Source: Paenibacillus sp. VTT E-133291 (GTDB taxonomy: Bacteria; Bacillota; Bacilli; Paenibacillales; Paenibacillaceae). Taken from it: a stretch of 64,000 nt of DNA. Where the stretch lies: assembly GCF_002264395.1 (NCBI RefSeq), contig NZ_NFVA01000010.1, positions 1 to 64,000 on the forward strand, in the 5' to 3' direction. Of the stretch, positions 9,839 to 18,670 are shown one piece after another. Numbering within the stretch: position 1 is the stretch's first letter; the number at the start of each line of letters is the position of its first letter. A program made the position numbers and the translations under genes. Under the pieces are notes generated by a model that made no database searches, was not told where the DNA came from, and worked only from the letters and a program-made list of their open reading frames with translations.

Positions 9839-10933
9839 TTATTTCCTCTTACCTTTAAGTTTATATACATATGCCAGCACTTCAGCTACAGCCTGAAACA
9901 GATCATTTGGAACGACATCTCCAATTTCTGCTCTTTGGAATAATGCCCGTGCCAGCGGTTTGTTTTCCATAGTCACGACGCCATGCTCTTTAGCCAGCTC
10001 CCGAATACGAAGTGCTACATAATCCTGCCCTTTTGCAATAATCTGTGGCGCCTCCATTTTGGAGCCATCATATTTTAGCGCAACAGCAAAGTGAGTTGGA
10101 TTCGTAATAATTACATCCGCGTTAGGAACTTCCTGCATCATACGCTGCATGGCCATTCTGCGTTGGCGTTCCCTGATCTTACCTTTAATTAGAGGGTCAC
10201 CCTCCATTTTCTTGTATTCATCCTTAATATCCTGCTTAGACATTTTCAGGCTTTTTTCGTGCTCGTACTTCTGATACATAAAATCTAGAATAGCCATAAT
10301 TAGCAGGGCAACCCCGATTTTCAGTCCAAGACTCATCGTCAGCTTGGCCGCAAACTTAAAAATCCCCTCCGCACTGATATGCGACAGGGATGCAAAGTTC
10401 TTCTTTTCTCCCCATAAAGTGCTATATACCAGATAAGAAATAATTAGAAGCTTAAATATTGATTTCAGGAATTCTACAAACGAACGCATAGAGAAAATAT
10501 TTTTGAATCCTTTTATCGGATTAATCTTACTGAATTTAGGAGTAATCCCCTCTCCTGTAGCCATAAAGCCCACCTGCGCCAAGTTGGAAACAAGTGCCAT
10601 AACAAACGTAATTCCAAGTAATGGGGCTAGCAAAATCAAGATTTGCAAGCCATACTGATTAAATAGCAGCGTTATATTCTCAGGTGTAACATCCAGCATC
10701 ATTCGATTCTGAAAAACGTCCGTGTATAGCTTCATAAAACGCTCTTTCATAAAACCACCAAACATCATCAAGCTAACTACCGCAGCTAGCAATACAACCG
10801 CACCAGACAGCTCAGCACTTTTGGCTACTTGGCCTTTTTTACGAGCATCCTGCCGTTTCTTCGGGGTTGCTTTTTCCGTCTTTTCACCGGCGAAGAGTTG
10901 AAGATCTAGTCTATAACGCTTCGTCTTAGGCAT
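9839..10933 (-). CDS. flhB: flagellar export switch protein FlhB
   Basis: FlhB switches export from rod/hook to filament substrates. The N-terminal lead (KTEKATPKKRQDARKKGQVAKS) is the family signature; four membrane helices follow, then a basic cytoplasmic domain carrying the self-cleavage site Asn278-Pro279-Thr280-His281. Length 364 aa is normal. ATG start at 10931-10933 with AGGGGAGAG upstream. It lies between fliR and flhA in the export-gate block. Confidence 0.95.
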   Translation of the reverse strand: MPKTKRYRLDLQLFAGEKTEKATPKKRQDARKKGQVAKSAELSGAVVLLAAVVSLMMFGGFMKERFMKLYTDVFQNRMMLDVTPENITLLFNQYGLQILILLAPLLGITFVMALVSNLAQVGFMATGEGITPKFSKINPIKGFKNIFSMRSFVEFLKSIFKLLIISYLVYSTLWGEKKNFASLSHISAEGIFKFAAKLTMSLGLKIGVALLIMAILDFMYQKYEHEKSLKMSKQDIKDEYKKMEGDPLIKGKIRERQRRMAMQRMMQEVPNADVIITNPTHFAVALKYDGSKMEAPQIIAKGQDYVALRIRELAKEHGVVTMENKPLARALFQRAEIGDVVPNDLFQAVAEVLAYVYKLKGKRK

Positions 10934-10955
10934 AATACTCTCCCCTTACGGTCAC

Positions 10956-11747
10956 CTACGGCTTCTTCCCCATGAGACCCAGTAAATTCTCCATGGATTC
11001 GAACATGATTTCGAAGAGATTCTGAAACAACACAGCCAGACCTGGCATCAGCACTAAAAGAAGTGCAATACCTATGATGATTTTTAGCGGAACCCCTATA
11101 ACGAATACATTATATTGCGGAGCCGTTCTCGCCAAAAAGGCAAGACCAACATCGGTCAGAAACAGTGCAGTCACTAATGGAGCCGACATCTGAAAAGCTA
11201 ATACAAACGACTGCGCAAATGTTCGGACCAGAAACTCTGACAAACTTCCATCAACCATGCGTAGAAATAAATCATTATTCATAGGAATCCATTTATAGCT
11301 GTACACAATGGCATCTAGTAAATGGTGATGTCCATTCATGCTCAAAAACATTAGCAGGGCTATCATATATTTGAAATTACCGAGAATAGGTGCTGACGTT
11401 CCTGTCATAGGATCTATGACGTTGGCAATACCGAAACCAATCTGAATATCAATGAAAGAACCTGCTGTCTGTATCGCCATAAACATCAAATATCCAATGA
11501 AACCTAGCAATAAACCTATTAATACTTCTCTCATAATCAGCAAAATATAACTAAAATCCTGCGGAATCGTAATCCCTGTTCCATTAGCACTAAAGACTAC
11601 CAATGCTACAAAAAAAGATATGCCTATCTTAAAAGTTGTCGGTACCCCTTGAGAAGAAAATACAGGAACGACAACAAAAAAGGCTGTAATTCGACAAAAA
11701 ATAAGCAAAAAGACGGGTAAACTTTGCAATAAGGTATCCATGTTCAT
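10956..11747 (-). CDS. fliR: flagellar export gate protein FliR
   Basis: FliR completes the FliP5Q4R1 export channel in the basal body. The 263-residue protein has about six hydrophobic segments and the typical family elements (IGFGIANVIDP near residue 105, and APLVTALFLTDVGLAFLAR towards the C-terminus). ATG at 11745-11747, only 3 nt from the fliQ stop; the SD is poor, so translation is probably coupled to fliQ. Confidence 0.94.
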   Translation of the reverse strand: MNMDTLLQSLPVFLLIFCRITAFFVVVPVFSSQGVPTTFKIGISFFVALVVFSANGTGITIPQDFSYILLIMREVLIGLLLGFIGYLMFMAIQTAGSFIDIQIGFGIANVIDPMTGTSAPILGNFKYMIALLMFLSMNGHHHLLDAIVYSYKWIPMNNDLFLRMVDGSLSEFLVRTFAQSFVLAFQMSAPLVTALFLTDVGLAFLARTAPQYNVFVIGVPLKIIIGIALLLVLMPGLAVLFQNLFEIMFESMENLLGLMGKKP

Positions 11748-11750
11748 TGG

Positions 11751-12020
11751 TTAACCAATATACATGTAGAGATTTCCTAGAATTTGGCTAGTAAAGTCAA
11801 TTAGCTTCGTGATGATCCACGGTCCAAATAGCAATAAAGCCAGCAGTACTGCGACGATTTTTGGAACAAACGCTAGCGTCTGTTCCTGAATCTGTGTCGT
11901 AGCTTGAAAGATACTGATTATTAGCCCTACCACCAGACCAAGAATCAGCATGGGAGCGCTGACTTCCAGCACTAAATATACGGCTTGGCTTGCTAGACCG
12001 ATAATAAACTCCGTACTCAA
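11751..12020 (-). CDS. fliQ: flagellar export gate protein FliQ
   Basis: FliQ is the small two-helix subunit of the export channel. The 89-residue sequence has two long hydrophobic hairpins around GLIISIFQATTQIQEQTL, the family hallmark. The start is TTG at 12018-12020, 8 nt after a strong GAGGAGG; an out-of-frame ATG just upstream gives only a meaningless shadow frame. Flanked by fliP and fliR as in nearly all flagellar clusters. Confidence 0.94.
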   Translation of the reverse strand: MSTEFIIGLASQAVYLVLEVSAPMLILGLVVGLIISIFQATTQIQEQTLAFVPKIVAVLLALLLFGPWIITKLIDFTSQILGNLYMYIG

Positions 12021-12041
12021 TCCTCATGCCTCCTCTTAAGG

Positions 12042-12806
12042 TCAGGTGTTAAAACTAAGAAGTAGTGATTTAATGACTAAGTACCAGCCGTCTACCAGTA
12101 CAAAGAGCATAATTTTAAAAGGTAATGAAATCATGACCGGGGGAAGCATCATCATTCCCATGGCCATCAGCGTACTCGCCACAACAATATCAATAATCAG
12201 AAATGGAATGAAAATTAAGAAGCCCATTGTAAAAGCTTTTTTCAATTCTCCAATTGCGAAAGCTGGCACCATCACCGTCAGTGGAATATCACTGTATGTA
12301 GCCGGTTTAGCCGATCCCGTATAACCGGTATATTTCATAAATAACAAAAGGTCTTTGGAATTGGTCTGTTTAAACATAAACTCTTTCATCGGATCAGCAG
12401 CTTTATCAAAAGCCTCAGTCTGGGTAATCGTCCCCTTCATATACGGCTGTAATGCCGTTTCATTTACTTGCGCCAAAGTTGGCGACATAATAAATAGGGT
12501 CAGAAATAGAGCAAGCCCTACCAGCACCTGATTGGGAGGCATGGCCTGAGTACCAAGTGAGGTTCTAACAAAACCGAGCACGATTACAATTCTAGTAAAA
12601 CTGGTCATAAGAACTAGAAACGCCGGAGCAATACTCAGAACCGTAACGAGAAGAAGAATGGATATGGAACTGGTACCACCGCTTGAACCATCTTCATTAC
12701 CGACCTGAATATTAACATTAGGTATAGGATCAGCATGTATCGGCCGCATCATGACTATACTAATGAACCCGAACAGCAGAATAGCAAGAATTAGCTTCTT
12801 TTTCAT
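12042..12806 (-). CDS. fliP: flagellar export gate protein FliP
   Basis: FliP forms the core of the export channel in the basal body membrane. The protein begins with a cleavable-type signal sequence (residues 1-25, ending near IHADP), then has four membrane helices; RTSLGTQAMPPNQVLVGLALFL-like and MPPVMISLPFK-like stretches are diagnostic. Length 254 aa with signal peptide. Its ATG overlaps the fliO stop by 4 nt, which couples it to its assembly factor. Confidence 0.95.
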   Translation of the reverse strand: MKKKLILAILLFGFISIVMMRPIHADPIPNVNIQVGNEDGSSGGTSSISILLLVTVLSIAPAFLVLMTSFTRIVIVLGFVRTSLGTQAMPPNQVLVGLALFLTLFIMSPTLAQVNETALQPYMKGTITQTEAFDKAADPMKEFMFKQTNSKDLLLFMKYTGYTGSAKPATYSDIPLTVMVPAFAIGELKKAFTMGFLIFIPFLIIDIVVASTLMAMGMMMLPPVMISLPFKIMLFVLVDGWYLVIKSLLLSFNT

Positions 12807-13330
12807 AAATTCCTCGACTCATCCTTAGTAGCATCATCCCGGAACAGCTCTTCCATTTTCTCTTTACGCTCTGGTGCAGAACGAAGCTTGGATTGCAGTG
12901 TCTCGTAAAAAGATGATGTTTCACTAAGCTCGATTTCTTCTGATGGAACCTCCCCACGCAGCTTAACCTTAACCTTGGCAATAAGCGGTGCGAGAAAATT
13001 ATTCTGGTTGGAGGACTGATCCTCAAATGCTGCAATGATCAAAGCCACCTCATCTGGATCAGTGACTTTATCCAAGATGGATATGTTCTCACCAATCCCG
13101 ATTAAGTAAAGGCTGCTTCCCAGTTCAATAACCTGCATCGACTTGTTAGGTCCCAGCCCTACAGCACCAAGCGTCCGAATGGAGCGCCCGCTCATAAAGG
13201 TCTGATTACGACGTCCAAGAAAACGGATCAGCAGCACAATAAGTACAATGATTACCGCAAGGACAATAATAACGTTAAGCAAATTCAGCAGGGTGTTATT
13301 GCTACCGAGCGGTTCTGAATTGACGGGCAT
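12803..13330 (-). CDS. fliO: flagellar biosynthesis protein FliO (FliZ)
   Basis: FliO helps assemble the FliP ring. The 175-residue protein has one membrane helix (about 12-36) and a FliO-type cytoplasmic domain (LGRRNQ..RTLGAVGLGPNKSMQVIELG). The C-terminal extension is acidic/charged. Assignment rests on this domain plus its position directly before fliP. ATG at 13328-13330 with AGGAAAAAG upstream. Confidence 0.85.
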   Translation of the reverse strand: MPVNSEPLGSNNTLLNLLNVIIVLAVIIVLIVLLIRFLGRRNQTFMSGRSIRTLGAVGLGPNKSMQVIELGSSLYLIGIGENISILDKVTDPDEVALIIAAFEDQSSNQNNFLAPLIAKVKVKLRGEVPSEEIELSETSSFYETLQSKLRSAPERKEKMEELFRDDATKDESRNL

Positions 13331-13339
13331 GTCTTTTTC

Positions 13340-13705
13340 CTACACACCCAACGTCTTGTTGATAGCTTCGATAACGCGGTCTGCCTGGAAAGGCTTCACA
13401 ATAAAGTCCTTCGCTCCCGCTTGAATAGCATCGATTACCATAGCCTGCTGGCCCATGGCTGAACACATGATGACCTTAGCAGCCGGATCTACTTTCTTGA
13501 TTTCTTTCAGGGCGGCGATTCCGTCCATCTCAGGCATAGTAATATCCATCGTGATGAGGTCCGGACGCAGTTCCTTGAATTTTTCTATCGCTTGAGAACC
13601 GTCCTGAGCTTCGCCCACTACTTCAAATCCGTTTTTCGACAAAATGTCACGGATCATCATTCTCATAAATGCTGCATCGTCCACGATTAGAATTCGGTTA
13701 GCCAT
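13340..13705 (-). CDS. cheY: chemotaxis response regulator CheY
   Basis: CheY carries the chemotaxis signal to the motor switch. This is a stand-alone receiver domain of 121 residues with Asp9/Asp10, phospho-acceptor Asp54 (ITMDITMPEMDG), a Ser in the MCSAMG loop and Lys in FIVKPF. The start chosen is ATG at 13703-13705 behind GGGAGG; the open frame continues 18 codons upstream into fliY, but that extension is not part of the receiver fold. It lies immediately downstream of fliY, the phosphatase that acts on it. Confidence 0.95.
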   Translation of the reverse strand: MANRILIVDDAAFMRMMIRDILSKNGFEVVGEAQDGSQAIEKFKELRPDLITMDITMPEMDGIAALKEIKKVDPAAKVIMCSAMGQQAMVIDAIQAGAKDFIVKPFQADRVIEAINKTLGV

Positions 13706-13731
13706 TTTTACAAAATCCTCCCTAAGTATGC

Positions 13732-15033
13732 TTATTGTAATTTCTGAATTCGGTCCCACTGGCTGACGATATCCGTAACGCGTACGCCGAAGTTTTCGTC
13801 GATAACTACGACTTCACCTTTGGCAATAAGCTTGTTGTTAACCAAAATATCTACAGGCTCACCGGCGAGCTTGTCCAGCTCAATGATCGAGCCTTGAGAC
13901 ATTTCTAAAATATCTTTAATCTGCTTCTGGGTCCTTCCTAATTCTACGGTTACTCTAAGCGGTATGTCCATCAATAAATTTAAATTGTTTTCATCAATAT
14001 GACCAAAAGCTCCACCGTTAAGGTTAGCAAATTGTACAGGCTGTACATTTACATTGCGATTCGCTTCAGGACTAAGCGGTGGTGTCTGCCCATAAGGCAT
14101 GCCTTGAGGCGGCATTCCGTAGGGTGGCATCCCTGGCATGCCATACGCCGGCATTCCTGCTGGAGGATAATAATATCCGCCTTCTGGCATTCCTGGATAA
14201 CCAGGCATCCCCTGCGGCGGGTATGGCGGAGGTGTTTCTCCTGTGGGCTGTGAAGGCGCCTGTTGCACTGGAGGAGCTACAGGAGGCGTCTCTTGAGCTG
14301 GCTTAGCAGGAGTCTCTGTCGACGTAACTGCAGCCTCCTGCGCTGCAGGGCTTACATCACCCAGAAGCATCGTCACCATATCCTTAGCAAACTGGACAGG
14401 CAAGAGCTGCATAATAGTAGAATCTATTAAATCTCCTATCTTAAGTCGGAACGAAATCCGAATTAAGGTTTCGTCATTGGGTAAGCTGCCAACACCTTCA
14501 CCGCTGGACATGTTCAGAATGTCGATACCCGGAGGCGAAATATTAACAAATCGATTGAAGATAGTAGACATTGATGTGGCAGAAGAACCCATCATTTGGT
14601 TCATAGCTTCCTGCACAGCACTAATGTGGATTTCATTCAATTCTTCATCTTTAGGTTCGCCTTCTCCACCAAGCATTAAATCTGCGATAACCTGTGCATC
14701 CCTAATTTTAATAACAAGTGAGTTAATACCCTGAAATCCATCAACATATTCCACGTGTACAGCTACATGCGGCTTAGGAAAGGCCACTTCAAACTCCCCT
14801 CGTGTAATGATGGAAACTTGAGGGGTTGTAATATCAACCTTTTTCCCCAGTAATGTGGAAAGAGCTGTAGCTGCACTGCCAAACGTTATATTACCGATTT
14901 CACCCAAAGCATCCTGTTCAAACGGTGTTAAATAGTCATTTACCGTTTTCTCTGAAGGAGCCAATGAGCCTTCCGCAGATTGTCTCAGAAGGGCGTCGAT
15001 TTCTTCTTGGGATAAATAATCTTTACTCGTCAA
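13732..15033 (-). CDS. fliY: flagellar switch phosphatase FliY
   Basis: FliY is the Bacillus-type switch protein that joins the C ring and dephosphorylates CheY-P. It has an N-terminal CheY-binding peptide (LSQEEIDALL), a CheC-like domain with both phosphatase half-sites (DALGEIGN and SAVQEAMN), a long Pro/Gly/Met-rich linker with repeated YGMP/PYGMP units (about residues 230-325), and a C-terminal FliN/SpoA domain. The best start is TTG at 15031-15033, 9 nt after AAGGAG and overlapping the fliM end; the open frame reaches 15057. About 433 aa. Confidence 0.93.
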   Translation of the reverse strand: MTSKDYLSQEEIDALLRQSAEGSLAPSEKTVNDYLTPFEQDALGEIGNITFGSAATALSTLLGKKVDITTPQVSIITRGEFEVAFPKPHVAVHVEYVDGFQGINSLVIKIRDAQVIADLMLGGEGEPKDEELNEIHISAVQEAMNQMMGSSATSMSTIFNRFVNISPPGIDILNMSSGEGVGSLPNDETLIRISFRLKIGDLIDSTIMQLLPVQFAKDMVTMLLGDVSPAAQEAAVTSTETPAKPAQETPPVAPPVQQAPSQPTGETPPPYPPQGMPGYPGMPEGGYYYPPAGMPAYGMPGMPPYGMPPQGMPYGQTPPLSPEANRNVNVQPVQFANLNGGAFGHIDENNLNLLMDIPLRVTVELGRTQKQIKDILEMSQGSIIELDKLAGEPVDILVNNKLIAKGEVVVIDENFGVRVTDIVSQWDRIQKLQ

Positions 15034-16021
15034 ATTCTTCAACTCCTTCACTGACAATCTCGTCTATTTGCACGGCTACCCGGTCCTTCACCATTCCAGG
15101 ACTTCCGATGAACTTAAGCTTCTCCCCTACCTTAATCGAGAGTCCAGAATCTACATTCCTGTTTAGTGAGATCACGTCACCGACGCTAAGCCCAAGAAAC
15201 TCAGATATAGATAAGCTCGATTCTCCCAGTTCAGCGACAATCGGCAGTTTCGCCTTATGAACTCTAGCCTTAATGGCTTCAAGTTCATCTGCATCCCGCG
15301 TCTTCTTCTCTGTTACAAACCATTGGTGAACAGATAGTCTAGACATTATTGGTTCCAGAACGACGTGCGGTATGCAAAGATTAATCATACCTGTTGTATC
15401 TCCAATTTTGGTGCTTAACGAGATTAATGCAATAGTCTCATTGGGCGATACAATTTGCATGAACTGTGGGTTCGTTTCGAGCGCTTCCATGCGCGGATGG
15501 ATATCCAGCACAGTCTTCCAAGCTTCCTGCAAGCTCTCAAAACATCTGCTGAAGATACGCTCCATAATCGTTGTTTCGATTTCAGTTAAAGCATTAATCT
15601 TAGATGGTGCAGTCCCAAAACCGCCCAGCAATCTGTCCAGCATAGCGAAAGCGATGTTTGGATGAACTTCCATTACCATTCGACCTTCTAAAGGTTCGGC
15701 TTCAAAAATGTTCAGTATTGTCATTTTCGGAATGGAACGAATGAATTCATCATAAGGGAGCTGCTCTACTTGAACGACATTAATCTGCACAAAGGTGCGT
15801 AATTGGGCTGAAAAGTACGTTGTAAGATAGCGTGCGAAATTGTCATGAATCCTTGTAAGACTACGGATATGATCTTTAGAAAATCGAACGGCCCGTTTAA
15901 AGTCATACGATCGGATCTTCTTCTGAGTTTCTTCCTTTTTAAGCTCATCGGCATCCATCTCACCTGAAGAAAGTGCAGCAAGTAGAGCATCTATTTCGTT
16001 TTGTGATAGTACATCAACCAA
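15023..16021 (-). CDS. fliM: flagellar motor switch protein FliM
   Basis: FliM forms the C ring, binds CheY-P through its N-terminal peptide and FliG through its middle domain. The N-terminus VDVLSQNEIDALLAALSSGE is the CheY-binding segment; the middle CheC-like domain lacks phosphatase residues, and a C-terminal SpoA domain follows. The preferred start is TTG at 16019-16021 with the GGGGGG run spaced 9 nt away; the GTG three codons upstream lies directly on that run. About 332 aa, as in B. subtilis. Confidence 0.95.
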   Translation of the reverse strand: MVDVLSQNEIDALLAALSSGEMDADELKKEETQKKIRSYDFKRAVRFSKDHIRSLTRIHDNFARYLTTYFSAQLRTFVQINVVQVEQLPYDEFIRSIPKMTILNIFEAEPLEGRMVMEVHPNIAFAMLDRLLGGFGTAPSKINALTEIETTIMERIFSRCFESLQEAWKTVLDIHPRMEALETNPQFMQIVSPNETIALISLSTKIGDTTGMINLCIPHVVLEPIMSRLSVHQWFVTEKKTRDADELEAIKARVHKAKLPIVAELGESSLSISEFLGLSVGDVISLNRNVDSGLSIKVGEKLKFIGSPGMVKDRVAVQIDEIVSEGVEEFDE

Positions 16022-16060
16022 TTCAATCACCCCCCTATCAAAGAATTATCATGCCTGAAG

Positions 16061-16528
16061 CTACATAGAAGCCAAAAGGTATTTGGTGACTTCGATCTGA
16101 GTGATTTTGCCTTCGGTCAATGTCTTATTGATCAGATTAACAAGCTTGCTGCTAAGCTGGTCTTTGCCATTTGCTCCATTAAGCTCCTCAGGTTTGGTAT
16201 CTGCAAGCGTTTTGATAATAATCGGTTTGATTTTGATCTCTTTTATTTTTTCGAATGCTTCCTTTGATTTCGCAGAATTCAGTTGGAAAGCGAAATCTAT
16301 CTGAACGATATAATCGGGATCAGCAAGATTTGTTTTGATATCTTTGATCTCTGCCGTTAATTCGACGATTTCATCAGCAGTTAAATGTTTGGTTTCCACA
16401 CTTTGAACCGCAGCATTTACATCATTCGTATCATTCGGAAAGATCTTGTCCATTAATAGAAATGCGGCTATCACGATAAGTGTAATCGCAAGTAAAATCG
16501 TAAGTAACCATGGCAGCATCTTCTTCAT
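16061..16528 (-). CDS. fliL: flagellar basal body protein FliL
   Basis: FliL is a single-pass inner membrane protein that surrounds the stators and supports torque. One membrane helix (about 7-26) is followed by a periplasmic-side domain of about 120 residues with the FliL ending (VNLINKTLTEGKITQIEVTKYLLA). Length 155 aa. The ATG overlaps the flbD/swrD stop by 4 nt (ATGA). Confidence 0.92.
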   Translation of the reverse strand: MKKMLPWLLTILLAITLIVIAAFLLMDKIFPNDTNDVNAAVQSVETKHLTADEIVELTAEIKDIKTNLADPDYIVQIDFAFQLNSAKSKEAFEKIKEIKIKPIIIKTLADTKPEELNGANGKDQLSSKLVNLINKTLTEGKITQIEVTKYLLASM

Positions 16529-16749
16529 GTTAGCTCCTCCATTGACTGGACTTTAATGGTGGCAGCATATGTGCCTATGTCCCTGTTATAATCCCGGATC
16601 TTCGTAATAACTTCATCCGCTTTTTCAAGCACGATCAGTCTTTTTCCGGTTACTAGTGTAATATATGTATCCGGGCTTTCTTCTACCATTTCTACCAGTA
16701 GGGCATTGATCCACATCGGTGTTCCATTTAATCTCGTTACCGATATCAT
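16525..16749 (-). CDS. swrD: FlbD/SwrD family protein
   Basis: SwrD (FlbD family) is a small cytoplasmic protein that, in B. subtilis, raises flagellar motor power. The 74-residue sequence starts MISVTRLNG and shows the family pattern INALLVEMVEESPDTYITL..GKRLIVLEKADEVI. ATG at 16747-16749 with GGAGG. It lies between flgE and fliL, the standard position. Confidence 0.9.
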   Translation of the reverse strand: MISVTRLNGTPMWINALLVEMVEESPDTYITLVTGKRLIVLEKADEVITKIRDYNRDIGTYAATIKVQSMEELT

Positions 16750-16763
16750 AACAGGCCTCCTAA

Positions 16764-16791
16764 CAAAAATAGGGGGAGGGGTATCTCCCCC
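16764..16791 (-). terminator. internal terminator-like hairpin between flgE and swrD
   Basis: On the minus strand a GGGGGAG/CTCCCCC stem (16772-16778 with 16785-16791, 6-nt loop) is followed by ATTTTTG. It sits in the 89-nt gap between flgE and swrD, inside the operon. It has the form of an intrinsic terminator or attenuator that could reduce expression of the distal switch, export and chemotaxis genes. Function is inferred. Confidence 0.55.
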
Positions 16792-16838
16792 ACGACTCCG
16801 CGTTAATCTTTAAAAAAGAAATTAAATTATTGATAAAA

Positions 16839-17657
16839 TTAACGCTTCAGATTAACTACTTCCTGCAGCACTTCATCAGAAGTCGTAATGATACGGGAGT
16901 TCGCCTGGAATCCACGTTGCGATACGATCATTTCTGTAAATTCATTCGTAAGATCCACATTGGACATTTCAAGCTGACCCGAAATGATAGCGCCTGTTCC
17001 AGTTTCAGTATCATTCGCTGTCGTAGGAACAAGTTCGCCTTCTGCATTCGCATTAAGTGACATCCGGTACAGATTGCCACCGATCTTCTCAAGTCCAGAT
17101 GGATTAGTAACCTTAGCCACTCCGATCTTTACACCTGCTTCAGTCGTTCCATCCGCCATGGTCTGAACAATCGTTCCATCATTGGAAATGGAGAATGCTG
17201 TTACATCATCACCCAGTTGAATGGCAGTGCCATCGGCATCTAGCACATGAAGTCCGTCAGAAGTAACAAGATTACGTGCAGCATCTACATGAAAATCTCC
17301 TGCACGAGTCAAAAAAGCAGTTTCCTGATCCGCAGTAAGCTTCACTAAGAAAAAGCCATCTCCGTCAATACGCAAATCTGTAGGATTGTTAGTAGTTTGA
17401 GCACTACCGGCCAAATGGAGTGTATCAATAGAAGCGATACTTACGCCCAGTCCGATTTGTTTAGCATTCACACCACCTTGGGCATCGTCACTAGGAGCTG
17501 TTACACCAGAAACGGTTTGACTCATAATGTCCTTAAACATAACCCGTCCTGATTTAAAACCAATTGTATTGACATTGGCAATGTTATTACCGATTACATC
17601 AAGCTTAGTCTGAAAGCCTCTCATCCCCGAAACCCCTGAATACATAGATCTTAACAT
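16839..17657 (-). CDS. flgE: flagellar hook protein (short FlgE/FlgG type)
   Basis: This is a rod/hook-family axial protein, 272 aa, with the N-terminal coiled-coil motif (MLRSMYSGVSGMRGFQTKLD..GNNIANVNTIGFK) and the matching C-terminal motif (EFTEMIVSQRGFQANSRIITTSDEVLQEVV). In Bacillus-type clusters the gene after flgD at this place is the short hook protein FlgE (about 264 aa), which is why FlgE is preferred over the similar distal-rod protein FlgG. ATG start with GGGAGG. Confidence 0.9.
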   Translation of the reverse strand: MLRSMYSGVSGMRGFQTKLDVIGNNIANVNTIGFKSGRVMFKDIMSQTVSGVTAPSDDAQGGVNAKQIGLGVSIASIDTLHLAGSAQTTNNPTDLRIDGDGFFLVKLTADQETAFLTRAGDFHVDAARNLVTSDGLHVLDADGTAIQLGDDVTAFSISNDGTIVQTMADGTTEAGVKIGVAKVTNPSGLEKIGGNLYRMSLNANAEGELVPTTANDTETGTGAIISGQLEMSNVDLTNEFTEMIVSQRGFQANSRIITTSDEVLQEVVNLKR

Positions 17658-17760
17658 TTGTGTTGTCCTCCCAGATTATAGAGTCCTAATAACTTACTAA
17701 GTGAATGGGACCGCGTCAGTCGGTCAGCGGCCGCCTCGGCTTTCCGTTAGGACCAGCCGG
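17658..17760 (-). other. GC-rich gap before flgE
   Basis: The 103 nt between the TIGR02530-type gene and flgE are GC-rich compared with neighbours and contain a small stem (GACCG/CGGTC around 17709-17725). It may be a leader structure affecting hook protein translation, since hook protein is needed in large amounts. No coding frame is supported. Weak evidence. Confidence 0.3.
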
Positions 17761-18147
17761 TTATGAAATCACAATTGCACTATCAATTTGCGTAAACACG
17801 TTATCTTTAATCGAACTTCCATCCATTGCGGTTACAACCGTACGATTCGGGACACTTACGATAAATGCCAAATCCTTCATTAATATCAAGGATTCTTTAC
17901 TACCTTTGGCAGCAGCTTTATCCACAGCTGAAGAAATCTGATCCAGTTGTCTGCTTCCAAGTTCAATTCCTCTTTGTTCAAGACGCTTGGCAGCATGATT
18001 ACTGAATTTTAGTAGTTTCTGTTGCAGTACGCTCTCAAAGGTGGCTTCTCCAGTCACAGTCTGCTTCGGTACCGAAGATCGCTGTAACGTTGAGGAATGT
18101 AGGGACGACGCAGGATACAGTTGGCCTATGGTCAGCCTGTCACTCAT
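17761..18147 (-). CDS. TIGR02530-type flagellar operon protein
   Basis: This 128-residue protein matches the small conserved protein found between flgD and flgE in Bacillota flagellar operons. The core FSNHAAKRLEQRGIELGSRQLDQI is followed by an alternating beta/hydrophobic end (LAFIVSVPNRTVVTAMDG). Its molecular role is not established. The ATG overlaps the flgD stop by 4 nt, suggesting coupled synthesis with the hook cap protein. Confidence 0.85.
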   Translation of the reverse strand: MSDRLTIGQLYPASSLHSSTLQRSSVPKQTVTGEATFESVLQQKLLKFSNHAAKRLEQRGIELGSRQLDQISSAVDKAAAKGSKESLILMKDLAFIVSVPNRTVVTAMDGSSIKDNVFTQIDSAIVIS

Positions 18148-18638
18148 ATTGTCGCCTCGCTTCCTCCGTTATTCTCCGGAGTATTACTATCTGTACCAGA
18201 ACCATTCTCTGTTGTTGCAGGATTCTGAATTTGTGTAATATCGGTTAAAGCAACTCTGTCTTTCCCCACAACCGCATATTGAATCCCCTTGCTGACAACG
18301 ATTGATTCAACATTCCCTGTCTTAGGCAGATTTGTGGCGGTATCCGTCCATGTGATATCTTTACCAATCAAGCCGGATACTGAGCCAAGAGACTGATTCA
18401 TTGATGTAAGCTGTGTAGAGATATTCATCAGCTGCTCAACAGATGTAAACTGTGCCATTTGAGCAATAAATTCTTTATCTTGCATCGGTTGCATCGGATC
18501 TTGATTCTGCAGCTGGGTGATCAATATCTTCAAAAACTGATCCTTACCCAAAGCAGAATTTCCTGTTGTTTTAGTAGATTCAGGAGTTGTATAATTCCAC
18601 TGGTCTTTGGTAGAAACAGGAGGAGTTGTTGTCGTCAT
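18144..18638 (-). CDS. flgD: flagellar hook assembly (cap) protein FlgD
   Basis: FlgD caps the growing hook and promotes FlgE polymerisation outside the cell. The conserved N-terminal export/assembly region is clear: LGKDQFLKILITQLQNQDPMQPMQDKEFIAQMAQFTSVEQL (about residues 30-70). The C-terminal half is short and ends in a Ser/Gly/Asn-rich tail. 164 aa, similar to other Bacillota FlgD. ATG with GGTGA upstream. Confidence 0.94.
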   Translation of the reverse strand: MTTTTPPVSTKDQWNYTTPESTKTTGNSALGKDQFLKILITQLQNQDPMQPMQDKEFIAQMAQFTSVEQLMNISTQLTSMNQSLGSVSGLIGKDITWTDTATNLPKTGNVESIVVSKGIQYAVVGKDRVALTDITQIQNPATTENGSGTDSNTPENNGGSEATI

Positions 18639-18670
18639 AACCGTTCACCTCTCTTTCACTTATGATAAGT

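Noticed and set aside
12046..12324. Plus-strand and other long shadow frames throughout the flagellar region
   Set aside because: They lie antisense or out of frame within genes with strong family matches and lack SDs.
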